Source: JBEVOS01 sp964563395 (lineage in GTDB: Bacteria > Pseudomonadota > Alphaproteobacteria > Caulobacterales > Aquidulcibacteraceae). From it: a DNA stretch of 64,000 bases. Shown one piece after another: positions 6,337-12,894 of this stretch. Position numbers and translations under genes: made by a program. The notes beneath the pieces were generated by a model, which was not told the DNA's origin, did no database searches, and saw only the letters and a list, made by a program, of their open reading frames with translations. Numbering within the stretch: the first letter of the stretch is position 1; the number at the start of each line of letters is the position of its first letter. The stretch is from the NCBI GenBank assembly GCA_964563395.1, contig CAZLWK010000006.1, forward strand, positions 62,001-126,000, given 5' to 3'.

Positions 6337-8835
6337 CTATTCCACGTCCTGCGCGTTTTCGAGCGAGGACTTGTCGATGATCTTGGGCAGGTTCTCCGCC
6401 AACGCGAGAACGGTCGCGGCTGCGCCGCGCGCGGCCATGCGCCGGAACTCGTCGGTGAATTCGCCCGCGCCTTCGCCGTCACCATTGGTCTTTTTCAAAA
6501 GCTGGCTGAGCGCGTGTTCGTATCCCAGCATCAAAATGCGCATGCCAAGGACGTACTTCTCGGTGATCACGTCCTTTGAAACATCCGTGCGTGCCGCCAT
6601 CCGGTATTTCAGATGGTAGGTGTTGTCGTAGTTGATCTTGTAAAGCATTCCCTCATCGCCGAGATCTTCAATGGTGCCGCCATCGTACTCGTTGAAATCG
6701 TCCGGCCATGCGAGTGTTTCTTGTCCGCCGATGGCGCGGCCATCCTTTGTCATGAGCCGGTATTTCGGCAGACCGTGCGTCGGCTTGGGCTTGCCTTCGC
6801 CCTCCTTGTCGCCCTGATCGCCGCCTTCGGGCGGCTTGGGCTGCGGCGGTGTGGGCGTCTTGAGTGGTTTTTCCTCCTCGACAACCCGCACGGTGATTTT
6901 ATCTTCAACGGGGGCGGGCATCGCATCGTCCTGTAGCCCGAGCGTGATGACGAAGGTCTGCCCGACTTTGAGTTCGCCTTCCTTCGGCTCCAGATAGGTC
7001 GTGAGGCGTCCGTTCTTGAGCTGAACGCGCACGCTGAAGCGCGCAGCGGAGGCATCGTCGATGCGAAAGCGCCCGCGATTGTCAGCGCGCTGCAAGTAAC
7101 CGTTCTCGGCATCGGTGCGTGCTGCAATCGGCCGCGAGCGGTTGATCGGAAGCGATAGCCCAGCTGCTTTCGCCTTTTCTTCAATGCGCACGAAGGTCGG
7201 GCTGTACTTGCCCGCAAATTCCTCGTCGCCGTCATCGTCACCCTTTTTCCCGCCGCCCGAGGAGGGCAGGAAGATCACTGGATCGCGATTGGTCAGCAAC
7301 GCCGCCAGATTGCGATCCGCATTTACGAGCTTTTGGAACAGCCCGTTGCTTTCGGTGTTGGCCGCCTGTTGAAGCTCCTCCTGCGCGATCTGAATCTGCA
7401 TGTCCTTGAGTGCTATGGACTGCGAGATCGCTTTCTTCACCTCGTCCTTGTACATCTCGCCGACGATGGTCTCGCGGACGTGCTCGCGGTCGCCTTTCCA
7501 GACCTGATTATGGGCCTCGAAGAGCAATTCACTGGCATCGACCACGATGATCACGCGGTCTTTGAGCGCGGGAAAACCGCAATCCGTGAGGAACCCGCGC
7601 GTCTGCTTGTACTGCACCTGACCGTTTACCGCGTGAAAGACACGGTTCTTCGTAGCCGAGGGTTGCAGCCACCCCGGAAGCTTGCGCTTGAGCGGAATGG
7701 CCGAGATTGTGATCTCGCCAAGCTGCGGGTGCTTGATGGTAGCGACATGGACGCGGCCCGTTCCGGCGATGTCGGTCTCGATCTCTTCGCCGTCCTCGTC
7801 TTGTTCGTGTTCGTCGTGACGATGACTGCGCAGCAGGAGATATTCCATGCCGTTGAAGGACCGCGCATCGATCCCGTCCGCACGGTAGCCGCCGCGCTTG
7901 GCATCGGGCGTCCAGCGAAAATCCAGGATGCGAAAGGGCAAAATGGTCTCGACCAGATTCTCGTTCAGCGCTTCGCGCGACCCGCGAAATCCGGAGAAGC
8001 GCTTGCCGACGTGGTAGTCGTAAAGCTTGATGACCGTGCCGCCGGTCAGCATGATCTTGTCGTAGGTTTTGCCGTCGCCCTTTTTAAAGGGATAGATCAC
8101 ATCCGTTTCGAAGCTCGGGATCGAGCCGCTGGGCAGCACAAAATACTCCGCCGTAGGCATGCCGCCGCCGGGGCGCATACGAAGAAGCGTAAAGCCCCAC
8201 GGGCTCTTGCGGTCGTAGCGGCGTGAAACGATCAGCTTGAACCCGCGCAGCCCGCAATAGCCGAGCACGCCGGACGAGCCCATGTTGTACTTGCCCTGAA
8301 CGAAGCGGATGTCCTTCTTGTTGCCTTTGCTGAGCGAGAGAAACGTGTCCGGAAATCGTTCGGGCGGCTGGCCTTCGCCGTTATCGGCAAACGTGTAGCA
8401 CGGCAGGCCCGAGCGGCGCGTCTTGCCGCCGCCGGTGACGCCGATCACCAGATTCTTGAGCGCAAAGTCGGCAAGGAACGGGTCTTTTTCATCGAGGTTG
8501 ATTAGCTTGCCGCCCTGCATCGGCTTAATGAGCTTGTCCACGGCGTCGTACATGGACAGCGGCGCATTCGGCCCCTTTGGGTCGATGCCCTTGGCGAGCG
8601 CATGCTTCATTAGCACCGCATCGACCATGTTGGTCATCAGCTCGGTGAGCGCCTTGCCGCCGTCCGATGCCTGATTGGACGTGATGTTGAAATTGGTATC
8701 GCGTCCGTCCAGCAGCCGCCAGTTTTTCCCATCGCTCATCTCAGGCGTGCGCCGGATGATCTCCTCAACCGTCGCCTCCGACTCGGCGTAGAGGAGTTCG
8801 AGCGCGAGCGCGCGGGTGTCGAGCTTCTTGGTCAA
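6337..8835 (-). CDS. GHKL-fold (MutL/MORC/Hsp90-like) ATPase, putative defence protein
   Basis: An 832-residue protein with the GHKL ATPase motifs: N box ELMTNMVDA (E66, N69), G1 box ADNGEG (D151) and G2 box GKYNMGSSGV (181-190). An S5-like segment follows with HAVNGQ. A proline/lysine-rich linker (PPQPKPPEGGDQGDKEGEGK) leads to a helical C-terminal domain. MutL/MORC-like ATPases of this kind occur next to restriction-modification genes in bacteria. The start is taken as TTG 8835, after a GGAG and 4 nt behind the stop of the small upstream gene; the ATG at 8943 would add an arginine/serine-rich shadow segment. It has no nuclease motif, so the effector step may depend on a partner. The antiphage role is inferred. 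Confidence 0.8.
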   Translation of the reverse strand: MTKKLDTRALALELLYAESEATVEEIIRRTPEMSDGKNWRLLDGRDTNFNITSNQASDGGKALTELMTNMVDAVLMKHALAKGIDPKGPNAPLSMYDAVDKLIKPMQGGKLINLDEKDPFLADFALKNLVIGVTGGGKTRRSGLPCYTFADNGEGQPPERFPDTFLSLSKGNKKDIRFVQGKYNMGSSGVLGYCGLRGFKLIVSRRYDRKSPWGFTLLRMRPGGGMPTAEYFVLPSGSIPSFETDVIYPFKKGDGKTYDKIMLTGGTVIKLYDYHVGKRFSGFRGSREALNENLVETILPFRILDFRWTPDAKRGGYRADGIDARSFNGMEYLLLRSHRHDEHEQDEDGEEIETDIAGTGRVHVATIKHPQLGEITISAIPLKRKLPGWLQPSATKNRVFHAVNGQVQYKQTRGFLTDCGFPALKDRVIIVVDASELLFEAHNQVWKGDREHVRETIVGEMYKDEVKKAISQSIALKDMQIQIAQEELQQAANTESNGLFQKLVNADRNLAALLTNRDPVIFLPSSGGGKKGDDDGDEEFAGKYSPTFVRIEEKAKAAGLSLPINRSRPIAARTDAENGYLQRADNRGRFRIDDASAARFSVRVQLKNGRLTTYLEPKEGELKVGQTFVITLGLQDDAMPAPVEDKITVRVVEEEKPLKTPTPPQPKPPEGGDQGDKEGEGKPKPTHGLPKYRLMTKDGRAIGGQETLAWPDDFNEYDGGTIEDLGDEGMLYKINYDNTYHLKYRMAARTDVSKDVITEKYVLGMRILMLGYEHALSQLLKKTNGDGEGAGEFTDEFRRMAARGAAATVLALAENLPKIIDKSSLENAQDVE

Positions 8836-8839
8836 TTGC

Positions 8840-9070
8840 CTACTCCAGTTCGAACTGCGTGCCGGATTGCTTCTTGGAGGCCAGCTCGAACTTCTTCCGG
8901 CAGGCGGCGATCTCGTCCGAGAGCGCGCGCATGATCTTGGCAACGTCTTCGTCCGTGTAGTCGTAGTTGGAGCGATTGGATAAATTTCCTATGAGCTGTA
9001 TGGACTTAAGCGCCTTGGAGACGCGTTTGTTGGCCAGCCCCACGAATTTTTTCCGGTCTTCCTGCCGCAT
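8840..9070 (-). CDS. Small conserved partner protein of the GHKL/Dcm/Vsr module
   Basis: A 76-residue charged helical protein containing LANKRVSKALKSIQLIGNLS followed by NRSNYDYTDEDVAKIM. I recall similar short proteins beside restriction-type methyltransferase/Vsr genes, but no biochemical function is known to me. The chosen start ATG 9070 follows GAGAGAAG; longer options exist at 9112 and 9202. Its stop is 4 nt before the TTG start of the ATPase gene, so the two are co-transcribed and probably co-translated. A structural partner or regulator of the ATPase is a reasonable inference. Confidence 0.65.
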   Translation of the reverse strand: MRQEDRKKFVGLANKRVSKALKSIQLIGNLSNRSNYDYTDEDVAKIMRALSDEIAACRKKFELASKKQSGTQFELE

Positions 9071-9257
9071 CCGCGCTTCTCTCGCCAATAGGCCACGCCT
9101 GCGCTCGTACATTATCGAAATGTACGACGCAAGGGGGAAAACATTGCCGAGCACCTGACATCTACGAGCGCCACTCTCGCGAGTGCCGCCGCTCGGGACC
9201 AATAGTGGGGTTTATGCCGACTCGCCACAACATGCGGTGCTTGTGGCCGATTCCGTA

Positions 9258-9279
9258 TGAGTATACCTAAGCATACTCA
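9258..9279. promoter_or_regulatory. Candidate operator in the divergent control region
   Basis: TGAGTAT (9258-9264) and ATACTCA (9273-9279) form a perfect 7-bp inverted repeat with 8-bp spacing. It lies 17 bp before the GTG of the MerR-like HTH gene, in the gap that separates the ATPase operon from the methyltransferase operon. A site bound by the HTH protein to set methyltransferase or ATPase expression is plausible, as with controller proteins of restriction systems. Confidence 0.5.
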
Positions 9280-9296
9280 CGCAAGGACCGGTTAAG

Positions 9297-9485
9297 GTGC
9301 GCGCGCCAAAAAAGTTTGGAACGGCCGAGGCGGCGAAGCGGCTGGGGGTGTCGAAGCAGACACTGCTCAGGTGGTTTGCGGAGAGGCGGATCGGGGACGT
9401 GGCGCGGGACCATCGCAACTGGCGCGAGTTCACGGAGCAGGACGTGAAGCGCATAAAGAACGAGGTCGAGGGCCATGAAGCGTAG
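9297..9485 (+). CDS. MerR-type helix-turn-helix regulator
   Basis: A 62-residue protein that is almost entirely one DNA-binding domain: GTAEAAKRLGVSKQTLLRWF followed by a wing ending EQDVKRIKNEV. It begins with GTG 9297 behind an AAGGA site. Its stop overlaps the methyltransferase start by 11 nt, so the two are coupled. By position it is likely the local controller of the cargo module, acting at the inverted repeat just upstream. No effector domain is present. Confidence 0.75.
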   Translation: MRAPKKFGTAEAAKRLGVSKQTLLRWFAERRIGDVARDHRNWREFTEQDVKRIKNEVEGHEA

Positions 9486-10713
9486 CGCCGCCACGAAGGC
9501 CGCGCACAAGCGCACGAAGCCTAGCTTCCTTGCCGTGGATTTCTTTTGCGGGGCGGGCGGCACGACGCGCGGACTGATCGATGCCGGAGGCTATGTCATC
9601 GCCGGCGTGGACAAGGACATCCGCTGCGAGCGCACCTACGTCGGTAACAACGTCAATACGAAAGTGGACTGCGCGCCCGCCCGCTTTTTGAATCACGATA
9701 TCTTTCCGGCATCCGCCGACCATCCGGGCGGCGAGCAAAAGCAGCTCTTCAAGGAGCTGGGCGGGCTGATCGACTACTACCGCTCCCGCTGCAAGAACGT
9801 GCCGCTGCTCTTTGCGATCTGCGCTCCCTGCCAGCCGTTCACCCGCCTCTCGCGCAAGAAGATGAGCAAGAAGCGCGTGCAGACGCGCGCGCGCGATATG
9901 AACCTGCTGCGCGAGGCCGCAAAATTCGTGCGGCGCTACAAGCCGGAGATCGTGCTGTCCGAGAACGTGGCGGGCATCAACGATCCCAAATATGGCGGTG
10001 TTTGGGACGGCTTTCGGAAGAGCCTTGAGCGGGCCGGATACGTCACCGGCACGAAGGTGGTCTGCACATCGCGCTTCGGCGTGCCGCAGTTTCGCAAGCG
10101 CTCAATCCTGATGGCCGTGCGAAAGGACGTGATCCGGCCGGATCGTTTCGCTGACATGTGGGAATCCGAGCTGCTGGTGCCGGAGGCGGACCCGGACGCT
10201 TCCATGGTTTCGGTTGCGGAGGCCATCGGCCATCTGCCGCCCATCGGGGCCGGCGAACACCATGTGAAGGTTCCCAATCATCGCACGCGAGGCATGTCCG
10301 ACCTCAACAAGAAGCGGCTCGCGGCCGCCAAGCCCGGCGAGTCCAACGCCTACATGGAGAGCACTCGACACGGCGATCTGTCGCTGGATTGTCACCGCCG
10401 GGTCAATCGCAAGCTGCGCACGCGCTGTTTCTCCGATGTTTACACGCGCATGCATCCCGACCGCCCTTCGCCGACGATCACCACGAAATGCCACAGCATC
10501 TCGAACGGCCGCTTCGGTCACTACGACACCAAGCAGGTGCGCGGCCTCTCATTGCGGGAAGCGGCGATCCTGCAATCCTTCCCGGATGACTACGTTTTTT
10601 TCCCCGACGACGAGGTGGAGCCCGTGGCGCGCATGATCGGCAATGCGGTCCCGCCGAGGCTCGCCGCGTTCTTCGCCAGCTATCTCGCCAACTCGGTTTT
10701 GCGCGCGGCCTGA
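9475..10713 (+). CDS. DNA (cytosine-5-)-methyltransferase
   Basis: A 412-residue C5 methyltransferase transferring methyl from S-adenosylmethionine to cytosine in a specific site. Motif I is VDFFCGAGGTTRG (21-33), motif IV CAPCQPF with nucleophile C119, motif VI SENVAG (162-167), and motif VIII is near FGVPQFRKRS. The target-recognition region contains the HPDRPSPTITTKCHS segment, followed by motifs IX-X ending in IGNAVPP. All catalytic motifs are intact. The recognition sequence cannot be read from the protein. It is coupled to the HTH gene upstream, and its end overlaps the convergent vsr gene by 34 nt. In this context it probably marks self DNA for the ATPase/Vsr module. Confidence 0.93.
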   Translation: MKRSAATKAAHKRTKPSFLAVDFFCGAGGTTRGLIDAGGYVIAGVDKDIRCERTYVGNNVNTKVDCAPARFLNHDIFPASADHPGGEQKQLFKELGGLIDYYRSRCKNVPLLFAICAPCQPFTRLSRKKMSKKRVQTRARDMNLLREAAKFVRRYKPEIVLSENVAGINDPKYGGVWDGFRKSLERAGYVTGTKVVCTSRFGVPQFRKRSILMAVRKDVIRPDRFADMWESELLVPEADPDASMVSVAEAIGHLPPIGAGEHHVKVPNHRTRGMSDLNKKRLAAAKPGESNAYMESTRHGDLSLDCHRRVNRKLRTRCFSDVYTRMHPDRPSPTITTKCHSISNGRFGHYDTKQVRGLSLREAAILQSFPDDYVFFPDDEVEPVARMIGNAVPPRLAAFFASYLANSVLRAA

Positions 10714-11117
10714 GCGCGCCGGCGCTTGAGCATTGAGATCAGCGCGTCCGTGGCGCTGCCCAGGGCACATTCCCATACGACATGAGCGTGCCATCCGGCT
10801 TCGCCCAGCGCCATCAGCGCCACGCGGTCACGTTCGGCGTTGCGCTCAAGCTTTGCGTTCCAGAAGGCGACGTTCGAGGTCGGGCGTTTGCCTTTGAGGC
10901 AGTCGTGTCCGTGCCAGAAGCAGCCGTGGACGAAAACGGCCGTGCGAAAGCGCGCCAGGACGATATCGGGCCGTCCGGGCAGATCGCGCCGGTGCAGGCG
11001 GAATCGAAAGCCCGCTGCATGCAATGCCGAGCGCACGTGGCGCTCTGGCGAAGTGTCCTTCCCGCGCACGGCTGCCATCGCCTTCGAGCGGGTTTCCGGA
11101 GAAAGTTTATCAGCCAT
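10680..11117 (-). CDS. vsr: Very short patch repair endonuclease Vsr
   Basis: A 145-residue Vsr nuclease, the family that nicks DNA at T:G mismatches arising from 5-methylcytosine deamination. Numbered from ATG 11117, residues match the E. coli enzyme: D51 in PGRPDIVL, H64 and H69 in VHGCFWHGH, and zinc ligands C66, H71, C73 and C117. The longer open frame reaches into the tRNA-Thr gene, so the internal ATG is preferred. It is convergent with the methyltransferase gene, their ends overlapping by 34 nt. It may repair deamination from that enzyme or serve as nuclease of the ATPase system. Confidence 0.92.
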   Translation of the reverse strand: MADKLSPETRSKAMAAVRGKDTSPERHVRSALHAAGFRFRLHRRDLPGRPDIVLARFRTAVFVHGCFWHGHDCLKGKRPTSNVAFWNAKLERNAERDRVALMALGEAGWHAHVVWECALGSATDALISMLKRRRAQAARKTELAR

Positions 11118-11140
11118 GCTATTGTATTGGTTAAAGAAAA

Positions 11141-11216
11141 TGGTGCCGCCTGCGTGACTCGAACACGCGACCCCCGCATTACGAATGCGGTGCTCTACCG
11201 GCTGAGCTAAGGCGGC
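11141..11216 (-). tRNA. tRNA-Thr (anticodon CGT), complete, carried by the island
   Basis: A 76-nt cloverleaf with acceptor GCCGCCT/AGGCGGC, D arm, anticodon stem CCGCA/TGCGG around TTCGTAA (anticodon CGT at 11183-11181), T arm GCGTG/CACGC and encoded CCA. All stems pair perfectly. It differs from the split host gene at positions 26, 27, 43, 44 and in two T-stem pairs, with changes on both strands of each stem. It sits inside the right island end, between vsr and the arm-type repeats, so it likely replaces the disrupted host tRNA. Confidence 0.95.
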
Positions 11217-11243
11217 CCGGTTTGGCCCGAATATGCACGTCCG

Positions 11244-11262
11244 GCCTACTATTGGCCTACTT
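11244..11262. repeat. Right arm-type repeats (GCCTACTA, GCCTACTT)
   Basis: GCCTACTA at 11244-11251 and GCCTACTT at 11255-11262 repeat the tandem pair of the left end with the same 11-bp period. They lie between the island tRNA and the right core, which places the island boundary beyond the complete tRNA. Confidence 0.65.
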
Positions 11263-11322
11263 GTTTTCCCCGCCACTACACAACCCGTTCAAAACGCTCC
11301 GGAATTTCGCAGTGACCCGCTA

Positions 11323-11330
11323 ATTACGAA
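11323..11330. other. attR core (8 bp, ATTACGAA)
   Basis: This is the second exact copy of ATTACGAA. The sequence to its right continues as the 5' half of tRNA-Thr on the minus strand; the sequence to its left is island DNA with no tRNA similarity. Together with 430-437 it defines the crossover segment. Confidence 0.8.
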
Positions 11331-11361
11331 TGCGCCGCTCTACCGGCTGAGCTAAGGCGGC
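11323..11361 (-). pseudogene. 5' half of the split host tRNA-Thr(CGT)
   Basis: From 11361 downward it reads acceptor GCCGCCT, a complete D arm, anticodon-stem strand GCGCA and loop TTCGTAA, and then stops resembling a tRNA at the island junction. Its stem strand GCGCA pairs with TGCGT of the 3' half at 393-437, not perfectly with the TGCGG of the island tRNA. It retains the native upstream flank and presumably the native promoter, but cannot give a functional tRNA alone. Confidence 0.85.
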
Positions 11362-11365
11362 CCGG

Positions 11366-11379
11366 CCCTCCCGGGAGGG
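11366..11379. repeat. 14-bp perfect palindrome
   Basis: CCCTCCCGGGAGGG lies just upstream of the split tRNA and downstream of the aldehyde dehydrogenase gene (both minus strand). No T-tract follows, so it is at best a weak terminator for the dehydrogenase operon. Confidence 0.35.
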
Positions 11380-11452
11380 TGGTCCAATAGACGGGTCCGC
11401 GCCGTGGGGCAAGGGCGGCGCGCGGCCCCCCTCGCCCCCCGCGCGCGGCGGA

Positions 11453-12880
11453 TCAAGCCGCAGGCTGCTTCTTGATCGTGAGCGTCTGGGTATTGGTATA
11501 TTCCAAGAGCCCCTCGATCCCGTTTTCGACGCCCACGCCGGATTGCTTATGGCCGGCGAAGGAGACCAGCGGGGACAAGTGCTGCGTTTCATTCACCCAG
11601 ACCGTGCCGGCCTGAAGCCGCTGGGCGACGGCGAACGCCTTCTCCTCATCCGCCGACCAGACCGAAGCCCCGAGCCCGTACTCGCTGGCGTTGGCGCGGG
11701 CGATCGCGTCCTCCACATCGTCGAACTTGAGCAGCGGCAGAACGGGGCCGAACTGCTCTTCCTGGACAATGCGGGAATCCTCGGGCGGATTGTCGATGAT
11801 CGTGATCGGGATGAAATAGCCCGGATCGGGCGAGACATCGCCGCCGATCAAGAATTTGTAGCCCTTGGCCTTGGCGTCCGCGATAAGCGACTTCACGCGC
11901 TCATATTGCAGCTTGTTCTGGATCGGGCCGAGTTGCACGCCCTGTTGTGAGCCATCCCCGATCTTCACGGTCTTGGCGAACTCGACGAGCGCGTTCTTGA
12001 GCGGCTCATAGACGTCCTTGTGCACGTACATGCGCTTGGTGGCGATGCAGATCTGCCCCGTATTGTTGAACGCGGCCCAGAACAATTGCTGCGCCGTTTT
12101 TTCAACGTCCACGTCCGGCATGACGATGGCGGCGTCATTGCCGCCGAGTTCCAGCGTCACGCGCTTCAGCGTTTCCGAGGCGCTCGCCATCACTTTGCGG
12201 CCTGTCTGCGAGGAGCCCGTGAAGCTGATCTTGTCGATGCCCTTGTGCGCCGTCATCCACGGGCCGAGATCGTCGCCGCCGGTGATCACGTTGAGCACGC
12301 CGGGAGGCAGCACGCCGCGCAGCAATTCGCCGATCTTGAGCGTAGTGAGCGGCGTGAACGGCGAGGGCTTGAGCACGACCGTATTGCCGGCGAGCAGCGC
12401 GGGCGCGACCTTGAACATCGCCAGCACGACCGGGAAATTCCATGGCGCGATCGCCCCGACCACGCCGATCGGCACGTGACGGGTCACGCTGCGCCGCTCG
12501 GCGGTGTCCTCGTTCACGGTTTCCGGCAGCGTGAGGGCGGCCGTCGATTGGCACCAGAAGGCGCCGCCCAGAACATCGCCCGCCGCGGCTTCAAGCGTCT
12601 TGCCCTGTTCCGCCGTCAGCAAACGCTTCAAGGGCTCTGCGTTCTGGGCGATCACGCCGGCGATCGCGAGCACGGCATTGCGCCGCTCCTCGAACGGCGT
12701 TTGCGACCAAGCGGGGAACGCGGCGCGCGCGGCGGCGACCGCTTCATCCAATTGCGCGCGCGAGCAATCCGGCGCCTGGCCGATCACCTGCTCGTTCGCG
12801 GGGTTGACGACATCGAACGCCTTCGCGCCGGCGACGCCCTTGCCGCCGATCGTCATCGTGTAATCGCCCTCGAAATTCAT
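11453..12880 (-). CDS. NAD(P)-dependent aldehyde dehydrogenase
   Basis: A 475-residue class 1/2-like aldehyde dehydrogenase oxidising an aldehyde to the acid. N148 in APWNFP, the general base E244 in LELGGND and the nucleophile C278 in NTGQICIATKR are all present. The KPSPFTP and FTGSSQTG segments form the Rossmann cofactor site. The start is ATG 12880 behind AAGGACA; the longer open frame to 13459 is a shadow of the neighbouring gene. It lies 14 nt downstream of an alcohol dehydrogenase gene, so the pair likely converts one alcohol through its aldehyde to an acid. The substrate is not evident. Confidence 0.92.
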   Translation of the reverse strand: MNFEGDYTMTIGGKGVAGAKAFDVVNPANEQVIGQAPDCSRAQLDEAVAAARAAFPAWSQTPFEERRNAVLAIAGVIAQNAEPLKRLLTAEQGKTLEAAAGDVLGGAFWCQSTAALTLPETVNEDTAERRSVTRHVPIGVVGAIAPWNFPVVLAMFKVAPALLAGNTVVLKPSPFTPLTTLKIGELLRGVLPPGVLNVITGGDDLGPWMTAHKGIDKISFTGSSQTGRKVMASASETLKRVTLELGGNDAAIVMPDVDVEKTAQQLFWAAFNNTGQICIATKRMYVHKDVYEPLKNALVEFAKTVKIGDGSQQGVQLGPIQNKLQYERVKSLIADAKAKGYKFLIGGDVSPDPGYFIPITIIDNPPEDSRIVQEEQFGPVLPLLKFDDVEDAIARANASEYGLGASVWSADEEKAFAVAQRLQAGTVWVNETQHLSPLVSFAGHKQSGVGVENGIEGLLEYTNTQTLTIKKQPAA

Positions 12881-12894
12881 GGGATGTCCTTGCT

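Larger units (their letters stand above)
430..11330. mobile_element. Integrative island in the tRNA-Thr(CGT) anticodon loop, with GHKL-Dcm-Vsr cargo
   Basis: The boundaries are the direct repeats ATTACGAA at 430-437 and 11323-11330, which split one tRNA-Thr gene into two complementary halves. A tyrosine integrase gene lies next to the left end. Paired GCCTACTA-type repeats lie inside both ends (570-588 and 11244-11262) and look like integrase arm sites. Internal genes are a P4-type set: integrase, AlpA-like HTH, Toprim primase and DUF3987 protein, with no capsid or conjugation genes. The cargo is a divergent methyltransferase/Vsr/GHKL ATPase module and a complete tRNA-Thr. Excision between the repeats would remove 10,893 bp. 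It could be a phage satellite or an integrative replicon; mobility itself is inferred. Confidence 0.85.

Noticed and set aside
8419..8442. Walker-A-like GVTGGGKT in the GHKL ATPase
   Set aside because: It lies just before the G1 box in a GHKL fold, which binds ATP without a P-loop; the match to the consensus is probably chance.
11176..11216. Complete tRNA-Thr read as a normal restored attR (host 5' half plus element 3' half)
   Set aside because: The arm repeats and a second core lie beyond it, and the 5' fragment at 11324-11361 pairs with the left 3' half better than the complete tRNA's 5' half does (C-U mismatch at the stem base).
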